Positions 34,222 through 42,117 of a DNA stretch of 64,000 nucleotides are shown here, in pieces. The stretch comes from Pontibacillus marinus BH030004 = DSM 16465 (GTDB lineage Bacteria > Bacillota > Bacilli > Bacillales > BH030062): positions 1 through 64,000 of the forward strand of contig NZ_AULJ01000012.1 in the NCBI RefSeq assembly GCF_000425225.1, given 5' to 3'. Each line of letters starts with the position of its first letter. Positions within the stretch are counted from its first letter, which is position 1. The notes under the pieces are model-generated. The model had not been told where the DNA came from and ran no database searches. It saw only the letters and a list, made by a program, of their open reading frames with translations. A program made the translations under genes and the position numbers.

Positions 34222-34257
34222 AAAAAGAGTCCAGTCTTGCAATACTGGACTCTTTTG
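34222..34257. terminator. bidirectional intrinsic terminator
   Basis: AAAAAGAGTCCAGT and ACTGGACTCTTTTG arms around CTTGCAAT, between the convergent hydrolase and PAP2 genes. Confidence 0.92.
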
Positions 34258-34950
34258 TTATGCCTGCATACTATCCTTTTTCACAACATGACTTTTCTCT
34301 TCTCTCATTAACGTCATCTCTAACGCCAGGATGGATATAAACAGCCATGAAAAACCAATTCCTAAACCAGCGATCACATCTGTAGGGTAATGAATGTGGC
34401 CAAAAACACGGCTAATGCTAATTGCTGCAATCATAAACGCTGAAAAGAGATTGATTGCCCATTTTGCCGAGCTAGAGAGGTTACTCACGAGAACGATATA
34501 AATGATAAATCCAAAAAAAGCTACCGCTCCGGATGTATGGCCGCTCGGAAAGCTTGCTGATGTACCTCCAAACTCCGTTTCATCAGGGCGTGGACGACTG
34601 TAAAAGATTTTTAAAGCCTTCGTAATGCCACTAATACCAATCATGTTCACAGCAAAATATGCCGCAAACCATTTGCTATAGGTGGAGAAAAGTAAAAAGT
34701 ACCCCATCAAGAGAAGCGAAGTTGCGGTAAGAGCCGGAACAGATCCGACCTTCGTTACCCATAGCATGATTTGTTTTACCCAGTCTGGCATGGCCGTTGT
34801 CCACTCAAATATGATTTGATCTATATATAAGCTTTTCTCATTCAAGACCTGATCTCCAACGAGAAAGTAGAAGGCTAGTGTGGATCCAGTAAGAAGAACG
34901 GTAATTATCGCAAGAACCGGAAATGTTTTAGATGTGGATTCCCTAAACAT
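34258..34950 (-). CDS. PAP2-family membrane phosphatase
   Basis: 230 residues. I chose ATG 34950 (GCAGGAGGTCACTTT upstream); the frame remains open further upstream without a ribosome binding site. Six membrane helices. The three phosphatase motifs are present: KIFYSRPRPDE, SFPSGHTSG and SRVFGHIHYPTD, with the catalytic His in each of the last two. Family members dephosphorylate lipid pyrophosphates (undecaprenyl-PP) or phosphatidylglycerol phosphate at the outer face. It is divergent from flotillin. Confidence 0.92.
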   Translation of the reverse strand: MFRESTSKTFPVLAIITVLLTGSTLAFYFLVGDQVLNEKSLYIDQIIFEWTTAMPDWVKQIMLWVTKVGSVPALTATSLLLMGYFLLFSTYSKWFAAYFAVNMIGISGITKALKIFYSRPRPDETEFGGTSASFPSGHTSGAVAFFGFIIYIVLVSNLSSSAKWAINLFSAFMIAAISISRVFGHIHYPTDVIAGLGIGFSWLFISILALEMTLMREEKSHVVKKDSMQA

Positions 34951-35237
34951 AAAGTGACCTCCTGCAAGTTCAATAGTGGTGATGGTATTCCCATATAGTG
35001 TTGATATCAAACGCCTTAGCTTGTATTGAAAATGGGGGGAATAAAATTTTGAAGATTTTTTGAAACGTGTGGGGGACCCTTCCCGTAAATATATTATAGG
35101 CAAAAACAACAAGGGATCCCTAAAACAGCAATTCAAACAAAATATGGAAAAATCCAATATTTGTATAAAATTGTATCGACGTTTTTGCTTCAAATTGCTA
35201 AAATGAACCATAAATAGGATAAAGGGGGAAAACGAGT

Positions 35238-36773
35238 ATGACATCATTTGTCGTGTTTGTCGTATTAGCCATTATTATTGGCTTAGCACTAATCGGCGGA
35301 ATTGCTACATTTATTATTTTCCGCATTCGTTACAAAACAGCAAGCTCAAATGAAGCGCTTATTGTAACAGGTCCAAAACTGGGAGACCCAGAGAAAGAGA
35401 AGAACGTCTTTGAGGATGCGAATGGACGTTCCATGAAAATCATTCGTGGTGGCGGTTATCGCTTACGTATGTTCCAAACCGCAACACCAATTGATTTAAC
35501 ATCCTTCCAGTTACAAGTTAATTCAGAGAAAGCTTACACCAAAGAAGGTATTCCAATCCGCGTAGCGAGTACAGCCGTTATCAGTATCGGTAGTGATTTA
35601 GAGATCATGGCGAACTTTGCGGAGAAATTCCTAGGTAAGAAACAAAGTGAACGTGAAGCGGAATTGAAAGACGTACTTAATGGTCACCTTCGTTCGATTA
35701 TCGCATCACTTCCAATCGAGAAGGTCTATAACGACTTTAAAGAAGTTAATACACAGGTGAAAAACATAGCAGAAGCTGACTTAAAAGGCATGGGCTTTGA
35801 AATTACATCCTTTGCTCTAAATGACGTTGAAGACGTTGATGAAGAGAATGGATATATCGACGCATTAGGCCGTCCGCACATAGCTGAAGTACAGAAGAAA
35901 GCGGATATGGCAGAATCCGATGCGAAGAAAGAAACAAGCATCTATCAAGCGAAAAACGATCAGGAAGCGAAGGACGAAGCAAACCGTCGCTTAACATCTA
36001 TCGCTGAGTCTAAGAAAGATAAAGACATCAAAGAAGCCGAGTTCCAAAAAGAAACGAACCGTGCTAAAGCTCAATCCGAGCAAGCTGGTGAGCTAGAGCG
36101 TCAAAAACTAGCTCAGCAGGTTAAGGAAGAAGAGCTTAAAGTTCAATACATCGAAAAGCAACGTGCTGTTGAACTAGAAGAAGAAGAAAACAAACGTCGT
36201 CGTTCCATTGCAGACGCAGAGGCGTATGAATTAACAAAACGCGCACAAGCTGAAGCCGACCAAGAGCGCATCAAGGGTGAATCTGAAGCGGAAGTTATCC
36301 GACAACGTGGTATCGCGGAAGCAGAATCCAAAGAGCGCATGGCTAAAGCTATGGAACACTATGGTGAAGCTGCGATTGTGGAAATGCTTATCTCTGTATT
36401 ACCTGAGTACGCTGATAAAGTAGCTAAACCACTATCTCAAATCCAGGATATGAAAGTGATCGACATGGGCGGAAGCGGTTCTCAAGGTGGTACTGCGAAA
36501 GTCGCAAACAGCGTAACGTCTACGATGCTTGGTATCCAAGAGTCTCTTAAGGAAACAACGGGTATGGATCTAAAAGCTTTAATTGAAAGCTTTGTTTCCC
36601 GCGGAGCTGTAAACAACTTCGATCTTCATCCAGATGAAGCGCGTGAAAAGCAGCTTCAAGAAACATCAGCATCTCAGGAAACTGAGGTAGAACAAGAGAC
36701 TTCTGCTGAAGCAAGCGCTGAGAAAGCAGAAAGTCATGAACAACAAAGTGATAATGAAGAGGAGCAGAACTAA
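35238..36773 (+). CDS. floT: flotillin-like membrane microdomain scaffold
   Basis: 511 residues, the size of B. subtilis FloT. An N-terminal membrane-insertion hairpin (FVVFVVLAIIIGLALIGGIATFIIF), the SPFH/PHB domain (about 35-205, NEALIVTGPKLGD ... IPIRVASTAVISIG ... FLGKKQSEREAELKDVLNGHLRSIIASL), then a long Ala/Glu-rich coiled coil (about 215-390) and an acidic Gln/Glu tail. It organises functional membrane microdomains. ATG behind AAAGGGGG. No NfeD-like partner gene is adjacent, unlike the yuaF-yuaG arrangement of B. subtilis. Confidence 0.93.
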   Translation: MTSFVVFVVLAIIIGLALIGGIATFIIFRIRYKTASSNEALIVTGPKLGDPEKEKNVFEDANGRSMKIIRGGGYRLRMFQTATPIDLTSFQLQVNSEKAYTKEGIPIRVASTAVISIGSDLEIMANFAEKFLGKKQSEREAELKDVLNGHLRSIIASLPIEKVYNDFKEVNTQVKNIAEADLKGMGFEITSFALNDVEDVDEENGYIDALGRPHIAEVQKKADMAESDAKKETSIYQAKNDQEAKDEANRRLTSIAESKKDKDIKEAEFQKETNRAKAQSEQAGELERQKLAQQVKEEELKVQYIEKQRAVELEEEENKRRRSIADAEAYELTKRAQAEADQERIKGESEAEVIRQRGIAEAESKERMAKAMEHYGEAAIVEMLISVLPEYADKVAKPLSQIQDMKVIDMGGSGSQGGTAKVANSVTSTMLGIQESLKETTGMDLKALIESFVSRGAVNNFDLHPDEAREKQLQETSASQETEVEQETSAEASAEKAESHEQQSDNEEEQN

Positions 36774-36788
36774 TTCCCTTCAATTTTG

Positions 36789-36826
36789 AGAAGCATGTGA
36801 GCCTTCGGGTTTGCATGCTTTTTCTA
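36789..36826 (+). terminator. intrinsic terminator after floT
   Basis: AAGCATG and GCATGCTT arms enclosing GAGCC-TTCG-GGTTT, followed by TTTTTC. Confidence 0.85.
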
Positions 36827-36906
36827 TTTCACGTTAATTAAACCAAAGTGATAGACCTAAGTTTTTTCCAAATAAAGTATGGCATAATAGAGAAGGGGGA
36901 GTTTAC

Positions 36907-37331
36907 ATGATACCAATTCAAAAGGCATATGGGTATGTCACAAGAGAAAAGATGGGAATACCACAAGTTTTAGTGTTCCAACACCCAATACCTGAAGCAG
37001 GCATACAAATCCCAAAAGGAACGGTAAAAGAAGGAGAGACTCCTGAAAATGCTGTATTACGAGAAATGAAAGAAGAAACAGGCTTACATAACTTATCGCT
37101 AAAAGGGTTGATTGCTAAAGATCTGTGGAAGGCAGATGATGGGTCGTTACATGAACGTTTTTTCTATCATCTTACAACTTCTAACACAATAGACGAATGG
37201 AGCTTTAACCCTACTGGTGGAGGAGAAGAGCATGGTCCACGTTTAGATTCTTTTGGATTTCAGGAGTACAAGATGTTCAGCTGATCCGAGGTCATGGGGA
37301 CTATTTAGAAGAGGTATTAGATGAGACATAG
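36907..37331 (+). pseudogene. Nudix hydrolase gene with frameshift
   Basis: The first frame (36907-37284, 125 residues) carries an intact Nudix box GTVKEGETPENAVLREMKEETGL (GX5EX7REUXEEXGU) and then GGGEEHG. After that the family-like continuation is in another frame: TFRFFWISGVQDVQLIRGHGDYLEEVLDET, ending TAG 37329-37331. A single-base change near 37230-37240 explains the break. The restored stop overlaps the next Nudix start (37321) as in a translationally coupled operon, so the break is recent or an error. The box itself is unbroken. Confidence 0.75.
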
Positions 37332-37710
37332 AGGCTCGGTCATTATCATAGAAGAGGGTAAAGTATGTCTGATCAAGCGTGTAAAGAACTCTGAAGTGTA
37401 CTATGTGTTTCCAGGTGGCGGAATTGAGGAAGGTGAGACTCCCAGAGAAGCAGCCAAAAGAGAGGCATTTGAAGAGTTAGGTGTACATGTGTCTATTGAG
37501 GATCTTCTTGATACTGTTTCATTTCATGGAACACAATATTTCTTTTCAGCTGAAATCATAGGAGGCGCTTTTGGTACTGGGCATGCGATTGAGTTTACCA
37601 AGAATAACAATGGACTTTACGAACCTATGTGGTTGAATATCGAAGCTCTATGCAATTTAGATGTTCGTCCAAAAGAAATGGCTCAAAAAATTGTAAATAT
37701 GTACATATAA
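37321..37710 (+). CDS. Nudix hydrolase, 129 aa
   Basis: Nudix box GGGIEEGETPREAAKREAFEELGV (about 37-60) after VCLIKRVKNSEVYYVFPGGG; metal-binding Glu residues REAFEE are present. Typical small MutT-like protein hydrolysing a nucleoside diphosphate linked to an unknown group. AGAAGAGGT stands upstream of ATG 37321. It follows the frameshifted Nudix gene and ends in a bidirectional terminator. Confidence 0.9.
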   Translation: MRHRGSVIIIEEGKVCLIKRVKNSEVYYVFPGGGIEEGETPREAAKREAFEELGVHVSIEDLLDTVSFHGTQYFFSAEIIGGAFGTGHAIEFTKNNNGLYEPMWLNIEALCNLDVRPKEMAQKIVNMYI

Positions 37711-37743
37711 AAAAGCGCAATCTCACATGAGATTGCGCTTTTC
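37708..37743. terminator. bidirectional intrinsic terminator
   Basis: Near-perfect palindrome AAAAAGCGCAATCTCA / TGAGATTGCGCTTTT, serving the Nudix gene and the convergent 42-residue gene. Confidence 0.95.
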
Positions 37744-37744
37744 A

Positions 37745-37873
37745 TTATAAAAGGGTCAGGAGGCCTGCGATAACTGCAAAGATCATGATAAACACGAACA
37801 CCATGATGCCCTCTTTGGCCGAAAATTGCTCTGCTGTTTCTTTGCTTTTATTATAAAAACGACCTGGTAGCAT
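37745..37873 (-). CDS. small membrane protein, 42 aa
   Basis: ATG 37873 preceded by GGAGGTCTTGAGC. Soluble N-terminus LPGRFYNKSKETAEQFSAKEG and one C-terminal membrane helix (about residues 24-42, IMVFVFIMIFAVIAGLLTLL). It is the next gene after the YutJ-like dehydrogenase, 26 bases past its stop, so the two are probably one transcript. Family not recognised. Confidence 0.65.
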   Translation of the reverse strand: MLPGRFYNKSKETAEQFSAKEGIMVFVFIMIFAVIAGLLTLL

Positions 37874-37899
37874 GCTCAAGACCTCCTTGCTCCGTATCA

Positions 37900-38958
37900 T
37901 TAGTTCTGAAACTTATGATACCATAAAACGCCGGTTTTGATGACACGTGGAAGTACCCCTTTTAACGGATAGTTTAGTGTCAGGCCAAATCCATCGTCTT
38001 TTCCGAGTGAACCAAGCGTTCCTTTGATCACAATTTTAGATGGCTTTTTAGGGTCTTTCCCTCTTAGGATGTCTGTTAAAATATCTGCGATTTGTTTTCC
38101 TTGCTGTTCTGCTAGTTGAGCACTTGGAGGCAAGTAAAGGCTTGCGCAATCTCCCGTTACAAAAATGTTTGGATGCTCAGGAACCTGGTGATAGTCGTTA
38201 AGAATAATTCTTCCTGCATTATCTTTTTCTAAATCAAGCTTGTCCACGACTTTACTTGGCTTGATTCCTGCAGTCCAAATGGTAACGTCACTTAATAGGC
38301 ATGTCCCTGCATTACATAAAATGTTTGGTTCAACATAGTCAACTTTGGATTGATACACCAGTTCAACATCGTGCTCTTGGAACCACTCGATCGCATGCTC
38401 TTGAATCTTTTCAGGGAACGATTTCAGAATGCTGTCACCACGATCTAAGAGTCTGATGTTAATATCAGGTCTGCTTTCTCGAAGTTCGGAAGCCATTTCA
38501 ACACCACTTAGCCCTCCGCCGACTATGGTAGCGGTACCATAATTCTTCATGTTGTTTACAGCTTCGTAGGTTTGACGGGTCTTTTTAATCGTTGAAATCT
38601 TATGCGTATATTCGCTAGCCCCATCAATACCATGGAAGTTGTCCTCCGAACCTAGACCAATAATCAAGTAGTCATAATATACTTTTTCAGTGTGTCGTAG
38701 CATGACGGATTGATGCTCAATGTTAATGTGTAAAATTTCATCTGCAATAAAATGAAGTCGCTCATCTTCAGGGAACGATGTGCGTACATCTTTTTCAGCA
38801 ATTGTCCCAGCTGCAAGTGCATAGAACTCTGTTTTCATAGAATGGTACGGGTTTCGATCAATTAATGTAATCGATGTCTCTCGATCTGTATTAGAAAGGA
38901 GTTGATGAGCAATTTTTAACCCACCATAACCTCCACCTAATATCACGATGCGGTTCAT
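37900..38958 (-). CDS. yutJ: NADH dehydrogenase-like FAD oxidoreductase
   Basis: 352 residues, the length of B. subtilis YutJ. N-terminal FAD dinucleotide motif IVILGGGYGGLKIAHQL, second NADH-binding GxGxxG as TIVGGGLSGVEMASELRE (about 148-165), and third FAD motif ITTG-like NIFVTGDCASLYLPPSAQLAEQQGKQ. Type II NADH dehydrogenase family: peripheral membrane flavoprotein passing electrons from NADH to quinone; YutJ paralogues may differ in acceptor. Good GGTGATC before ATG. The C-terminal GSLGKDDGFGLTLNYPLKG is intact. Confidence 0.88.
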   Translation of the reverse strand: MNRIVILGGGYGGLKIAHQLLSNTDRETSITLIDRNPYHSMKTEFYALAAGTIAEKDVRTSFPEDERLHFIADEILHINIEHQSVMLRHTEKVYYDYLIIGLGSEDNFHGIDGASEYTHKISTIKKTRQTYEAVNNMKNYGTATIVGGGLSGVEMASELRESRPDINIRLLDRGDSILKSFPEKIQEHAIEWFQEHDVELVYQSKVDYVEPNILCNAGTCLLSDVTIWTAGIKPSKVVDKLDLEKDNAGRIILNDYHQVPEHPNIFVTGDCASLYLPPSAQLAEQQGKQIADILTDILRGKDPKKPSKIVIKGTLGSLGKDDGFGLTLNYPLKGVLPRVIKTGVLWYHKFQN

Positions 38959-39145
38959 AAGATCACCTCTATTATGTAATATCCCCCCTTATTTTACCAC
39001 GCAAAACACAAGTTGAAAGCGTAAACATGAAAATTGCTCCATTTTGTCGAAAGGATGTGCTTTGAATGTTGGTATGACAAGCGTTTAGAGGGCCTCAGTC
39101 ACAATGAAAATTTCGTGTTAAAATAAAAATGTAGGGGGGAGCATT

Positions 39146-39550
39146 ATCTATAAAAATATTTTGTTTTACTTTTGTATTGTAGTAGGTATCGTAAGCATGT
39201 TTTATTTAATGGTTGAGACATTTTATGAACTTGTAAAAGCACTAAACGATGTGAATGGATTCAACTTAGCTTATACAAAAATGTCGTTAGGGGCATTGGG
39301 TGTTGGGATACTGATTGAATGGAAAGGTTTAAAAAACATTTTTTTAGGATACATAAAAGTTAATCTACTCATGTTCTTAACCATTCCGTTGTTAGTCATT
39401 ACTTTTATCCCACCGTTATATTGGATTGACTGGTATGGGCTAGGAGGACCTTTCTATAAACAAGTTTTACAAATAAGAGAGGTCAAAGCTGTGTTAACGG
39501 TAGTTACAGGAATATTGTTAGTCCGATCCTTAAATTCTAATCATACATAA
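39146..39550 (+). CDS. small membrane protein, 134 aa, probable ATC/ATT start
   Basis: Four predicted helices in a 134-residue protein. The shortest possible start (TTG 39161) has no ribosome binding site, while AGGGGGGA (39133-39140) lies 2-5 bases before ATT 39143 and ATC 39146, both in frame, giving (I)IYKNILFYFCIVVGIVSMF. No ATG, GTG or useful TTG matches this spacing. Family unknown: YLMVETFYEL after helix 1, YTKMSLGALGVGILI in helix 2, IPPLYWIDWYGLGGPF in the last loop. A terminator follows. Confidence 0.55.
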   Translation: MYKNILFYFCIVVGIVSMFYLMVETFYELVKALNDVNGFNLAYTKMSLGALGVGILIEWKGLKNIFLGYIKVNLLMFLTIPLLVITFIPPLYWIDWYGLGGPFYKQVLQIREVKAVLTVVTGILLVRSLNSNHT

Positions 39551-39551
39551 T

Positions 39552-39587
39552 GAATCGCTCTGAGCCTATTTAGCTCAGAGCGAATTT
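39552..39587. terminator. bidirectional intrinsic terminator
   Basis: AATCGCTCTGAGC and GCTCAGAGCG arms around CTATTTA, between two convergent genes. Confidence 0.9.
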
Positions 39588-39591
39588 AATT

Positions 39592-39900
39592 TTATTCATT
39601 CATTTCATTGATCTTCTCAAAGACCTGATCTAACGACTCATATCCTTTATACTCACCCTCTTCAGCTTGAATTGTCCACTCTGGTTTACCGAGGGCTAAA
39701 TGATCTTCATCATTTTTTTCAAAAGGCATATGAATGTGATACGTTTTGCCACCTTTTAATACTGTATATCCAATATAATAGGTGTCACCTTCGCCTTCCT
39801 CTTCATAAATCGAAGCCTCAGCAAGGTTGTACTGCTTAATGAGTACAGATAGTGATTCTTTAAAATCATTTAATATGGTTTCAACACTGATATATTCCAC
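39592..39900 (-). CDS. small cytoplasmic protein, 102 aa (DUF5634-like)
   Basis: I chose GTG 39900, since GAGGGGG precedes it by six bases; an ATG at 39936 would add 12 residues across the ribosome binding site. Alpha/beta protein: MEYISVETILNDFKESLSVLIKQY helix, then IYEEEGEGDTYYIGYTVLKGGKTYHIHMPF strands and a C-terminal helix. It resembles Bacillus DUF5634 proteins by pattern; function unknown. Confidence 0.65.
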   Translation of the reverse strand: MEYISVETILNDFKESLSVLIKQYNLAEASIYEEEGEGDTYYIGYTVLKGGKTYHIHMPFEKNDEDHLALGKPEWTIQAEEGEYKGYESLDQVFEKINEMNE

Positions 39901-39966
39901 AGGGATCCCCCTCAATATCTTTTTCTTCCCAATCATACCATATCTGGGCAGGGTTAAGCTTGCTGG

Positions 39967-40125
39967 TTACTCTCCACTTGGGTATTCGTTCATCAATCTT
40001 GTTACGCGAGTTGAATCGCCTTTTTCAACTTCCTCTTCTGTAGCATCTTCGCCGTAAGAATCCTCTTCGTTAACGGTAGGAGCTACAGTCTCTTCTGTAT
40101 CATAATCTCGTTTCTTTTTGTTCAT
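39967..40125 (-). CDS. small acidic hydrophilic protein, 52 aa
   Basis: ATG 40125 with AAGGAGTGATG upstream. Sequence begins NKKKRDYDTEETVAPTVNEED and ends STRVTRLMNEYPSGE. Half the residues are charged and the mid-part is acidic, so the protein is probably disordered. No known family. It lies 108 bases ahead of the divergent YaaH/SleL-like gene. Confidence 0.65.
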   Translation of the reverse strand: MNKKKRDYDTEETVAPTVNEEDSYGEDATEEEVEKGDSTRVTRLMNEYPSGE

Positions 40126-40232
40126 GTTCATCACTCCTTATACTCTTATTTTGGCTAAAAAATTTATAAATATTGATGATATGCAAAATCCGATGCATAG
40201 AATGGAAATAGAAGCGATTTTTAAAGGAGCTG

Positions 40233-41516
40233 GTGCGATTGATCCATGTAGTGAAGTCAGGAGATGCTTTATGGAAGATTTCACAAAAGTATGGAGTGTC
40301 GATTCAAGCAATTCGTGAAGTGAATGGATTAGCCTCTGTGGATCAACTCGTGCCAGGGCTAGCGTTATATATACCAACAGAGAGCTTGAACGACCGTGTA
40401 TATGTGATTCAAGCAGGGGATACGTATTGGAAGCTTGCACAGCGGTTTCAAACGAGTATCCAACTTATTTTAGATGCGAATCCAGGGGTTGATCCAAACC
40501 TACTGTCGATCGGTCAACAAATCCAAATCCCATCTCCCCAACCTTTAAGTATTGAGACATTAGGGTTTCTCGTGCCTTACAATATCGAACCATTTCTACC
40601 AAGGCTTCAAGAGATATCGCAGCATCTAACTTATTTAGCTGTTGTAGCTTATACGTTCACTGAAGAGGGTTATGCATATAAGCAAGGGGAGGATGAACAA
40701 GTTGTAAAAGCGAGTAAACAGTTTGGCATTCAACCTTTGCTATGCATTCGAAATTTTACCGGTGGAGATTTCTCGGCAGAGTTAGTAGGGAGTGTTTTTA
40801 CGAACAGTGTTTATCGGACAAATTTAGTTCAAAGCATTGTAAGGTTCGTCAATGAACAAGGGTATGCTGGTGTGAGTATTGACTTTGAGTTTGTACCCCC
40901 TGCACAACGAAAGGATTTTGAATTATTTTTAGCGGCTTTAAAAATTGAATTGGGAGATCGGATTCTTCATGTGAATGTACATGCGAAAACTGCAGACGTT
41001 CCAACCAATCCGATTATTGGAGCCTATGATTACGAAATCATCGGGGAGATCGCTGATATTGTTGCCGTCATGACGATCGACTATGGTTATCCAACTGGCC
41101 CACCAAAAGCCGTCGCTCCGATCTGGTGGATGGAAGAGGTTATCCGCTTTGCGCTAAGCAAAATTCCTGCCAGAAAAATGCAAGTGAGCTTTCCTATGTA
41201 TGGCTACGATAAGGTGATTCCTGGATTTGAAACAAGTGCATTATCTGCTTTGGATGCTCAAAACATGGCCATAAGGCGTTGGCTGCCCATTCAATTTGAA
41301 GAAAGAAGCCAATCTCCTCACTACGGTTATGTGCTCAATAATAGACAACATGAAGTATGGTTTGAAGACATTCGAAGTTATCAAGCTAAGTATCGATTAC
41401 TTGATGTGTATAACTTACTCGGGACGACTTTCTGGCAAGTGCGCTTTCGCTTTCCACAAAACTGGGCGTTCATGGATCAGCATATTAACGTTATGAAAAA
41501 CTTAGATAAGGTGTAG
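40233..41516 (+). CDS. spore-type LysM-GH18 N-acetylglucosaminidase
   Basis: 427 residues, the length of B. subtilis YaaH/SleL. Two N-terminal LysM domains (about 1-47 with IHVVKSGDALWKISQKYGVSIQAIREVN and 52-98 with YVIQAGDTYWKLAQRFQTSIQLILDANP) bind peptidoglycan. The GH18 barrel (from about 110) carries the catalytic strand GYAGVSIDFEFV with the general-acid Glu, and the later IVAVMTIDYGYPTGPPKAVAPIWWM typical of YaaH. It degrades spore cortex fragments on germination (family knowledge). GTG start behind AAAGGAG; the stop codon lies in the terminator stem. Confidence 0.92.
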   Translation: MRLIHVVKSGDALWKISQKYGVSIQAIREVNGLASVDQLVPGLALYIPTESLNDRVYVIQAGDTYWKLAQRFQTSIQLILDANPGVDPNLLSIGQQIQIPSPQPLSIETLGFLVPYNIEPFLPRLQEISQHLTYLAVVAYTFTEEGYAYKQGEDEQVVKASKQFGIQPLLCIRNFTGGDFSAELVGSVFTNSVYRTNLVQSIVRFVNEQGYAGVSIDFEFVPPAQRKDFELFLAALKIELGDRILHVNVHAKTADVPTNPIIGAYDYEIIGEIADIVAVMTIDYGYPTGPPKAVAPIWWMEEVIRFALSKIPARKMQVSFPMYGYDKVIPGFETSALSALDAQNMAIRRWLPIQFEERSQSPHYGYVLNNRQHEVWFEDIRSYQAKYRLLDVYNLLGTTFWQVRFRFPQNWAFMDQHINVMKNLDKV

Positions 41517-41534
41517 AGCCTTATCTTTTTTTTG
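41505..41534 (+). terminator. terminator overlapping a stop codon
   Basis: GATAAGG and CCTTATC arms around TGTAGAG, which contains the stop codon of the LysM-GH18 gene, then T8. Confidence 0.85.
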
Positions 41535-41709
41535 TGAAGGTCAAATTTAATAAATCTCTCTCCTTGAATAAATGATTATAAGAATTTGAGGGTAGAGAAA
41601 GCAAGTTTTCAAAGGTTTGTCCAAATAAGAAATGAGATTTTGTCCATTTTCCATTCTCAACCATTCAATATATACTGGAAGAAATTCTAAGGTAAGGGGA
41701 GTGCTGAAA

Positions 41710-42021
41710 ATGACAAAAGTTCATGAAATCAAGGAGGAAGTCATTGTACCAGCCAATCACAGACAGGACGAAACAGTTCACTATCATGTGTGTTATGGGA
41801 CCGTGAACTGGGAGAAAACAGAAGGGGCTGAACGTAAAGCCATCTATGTTTTAATGAGCTATCACGGCGTAAAAAATTATCGCGTTCCTGCTCATCTTAC
41901 GCTAGATAGTGAAGGAGAGAAGGATTTCGATAAGGTGATGGAAGCGATGAGGTATTTGCGTGAGAAGTATAAGGTTTTGGATAAGTATGAAGTTCATCAA
42001 TTGGAGAAAGCTGTTCATTAA
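41710..42021 (+). CDS. hypothetical cytoplasmic protein, 103 aa
   Basis: ATG 41710 with AAGGGGAGTG upstream. Compact alpha/beta protein: HEIKEEVIVPANHRQDETVHYHVCYGTVNWEKT, then KAIYVLMSYHGVKNYRVPAHLTL and a C-terminal helix KVMEAMRYLREKYKVLDKYEVHQLEKAVH. No signal peptide or membrane helix. Not recognised as a named family. The preceding 190 bases hold nothing that I can support. Confidence 0.7.
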   Translation: MTKVHEIKEEVIVPANHRQDETVHYHVCYGTVNWEKTEGAERKAIYVLMSYHGVKNYRVPAHLTLDSEGEKDFDKVMEAMRYLREKYKVLDKYEVHQLEKAVH

Positions 42022-42117
42022 AAAGTTTCCTAAAACTAACGTTCATTTCCTACTACATCCACCTTCGTAACCATGCTACAATTAAAGAATTGAGTTTTGT
42101 TACGGAGGTAGAGCACC

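Noticed and set aside
34951-35247. Long upstream extension of the PAP2 gene (to about 35247)
   Set aside because: The added part lacks a ribosome binding site and would overlap the flotillin start; ATG 34950 with AGGAGG is clearly the start.
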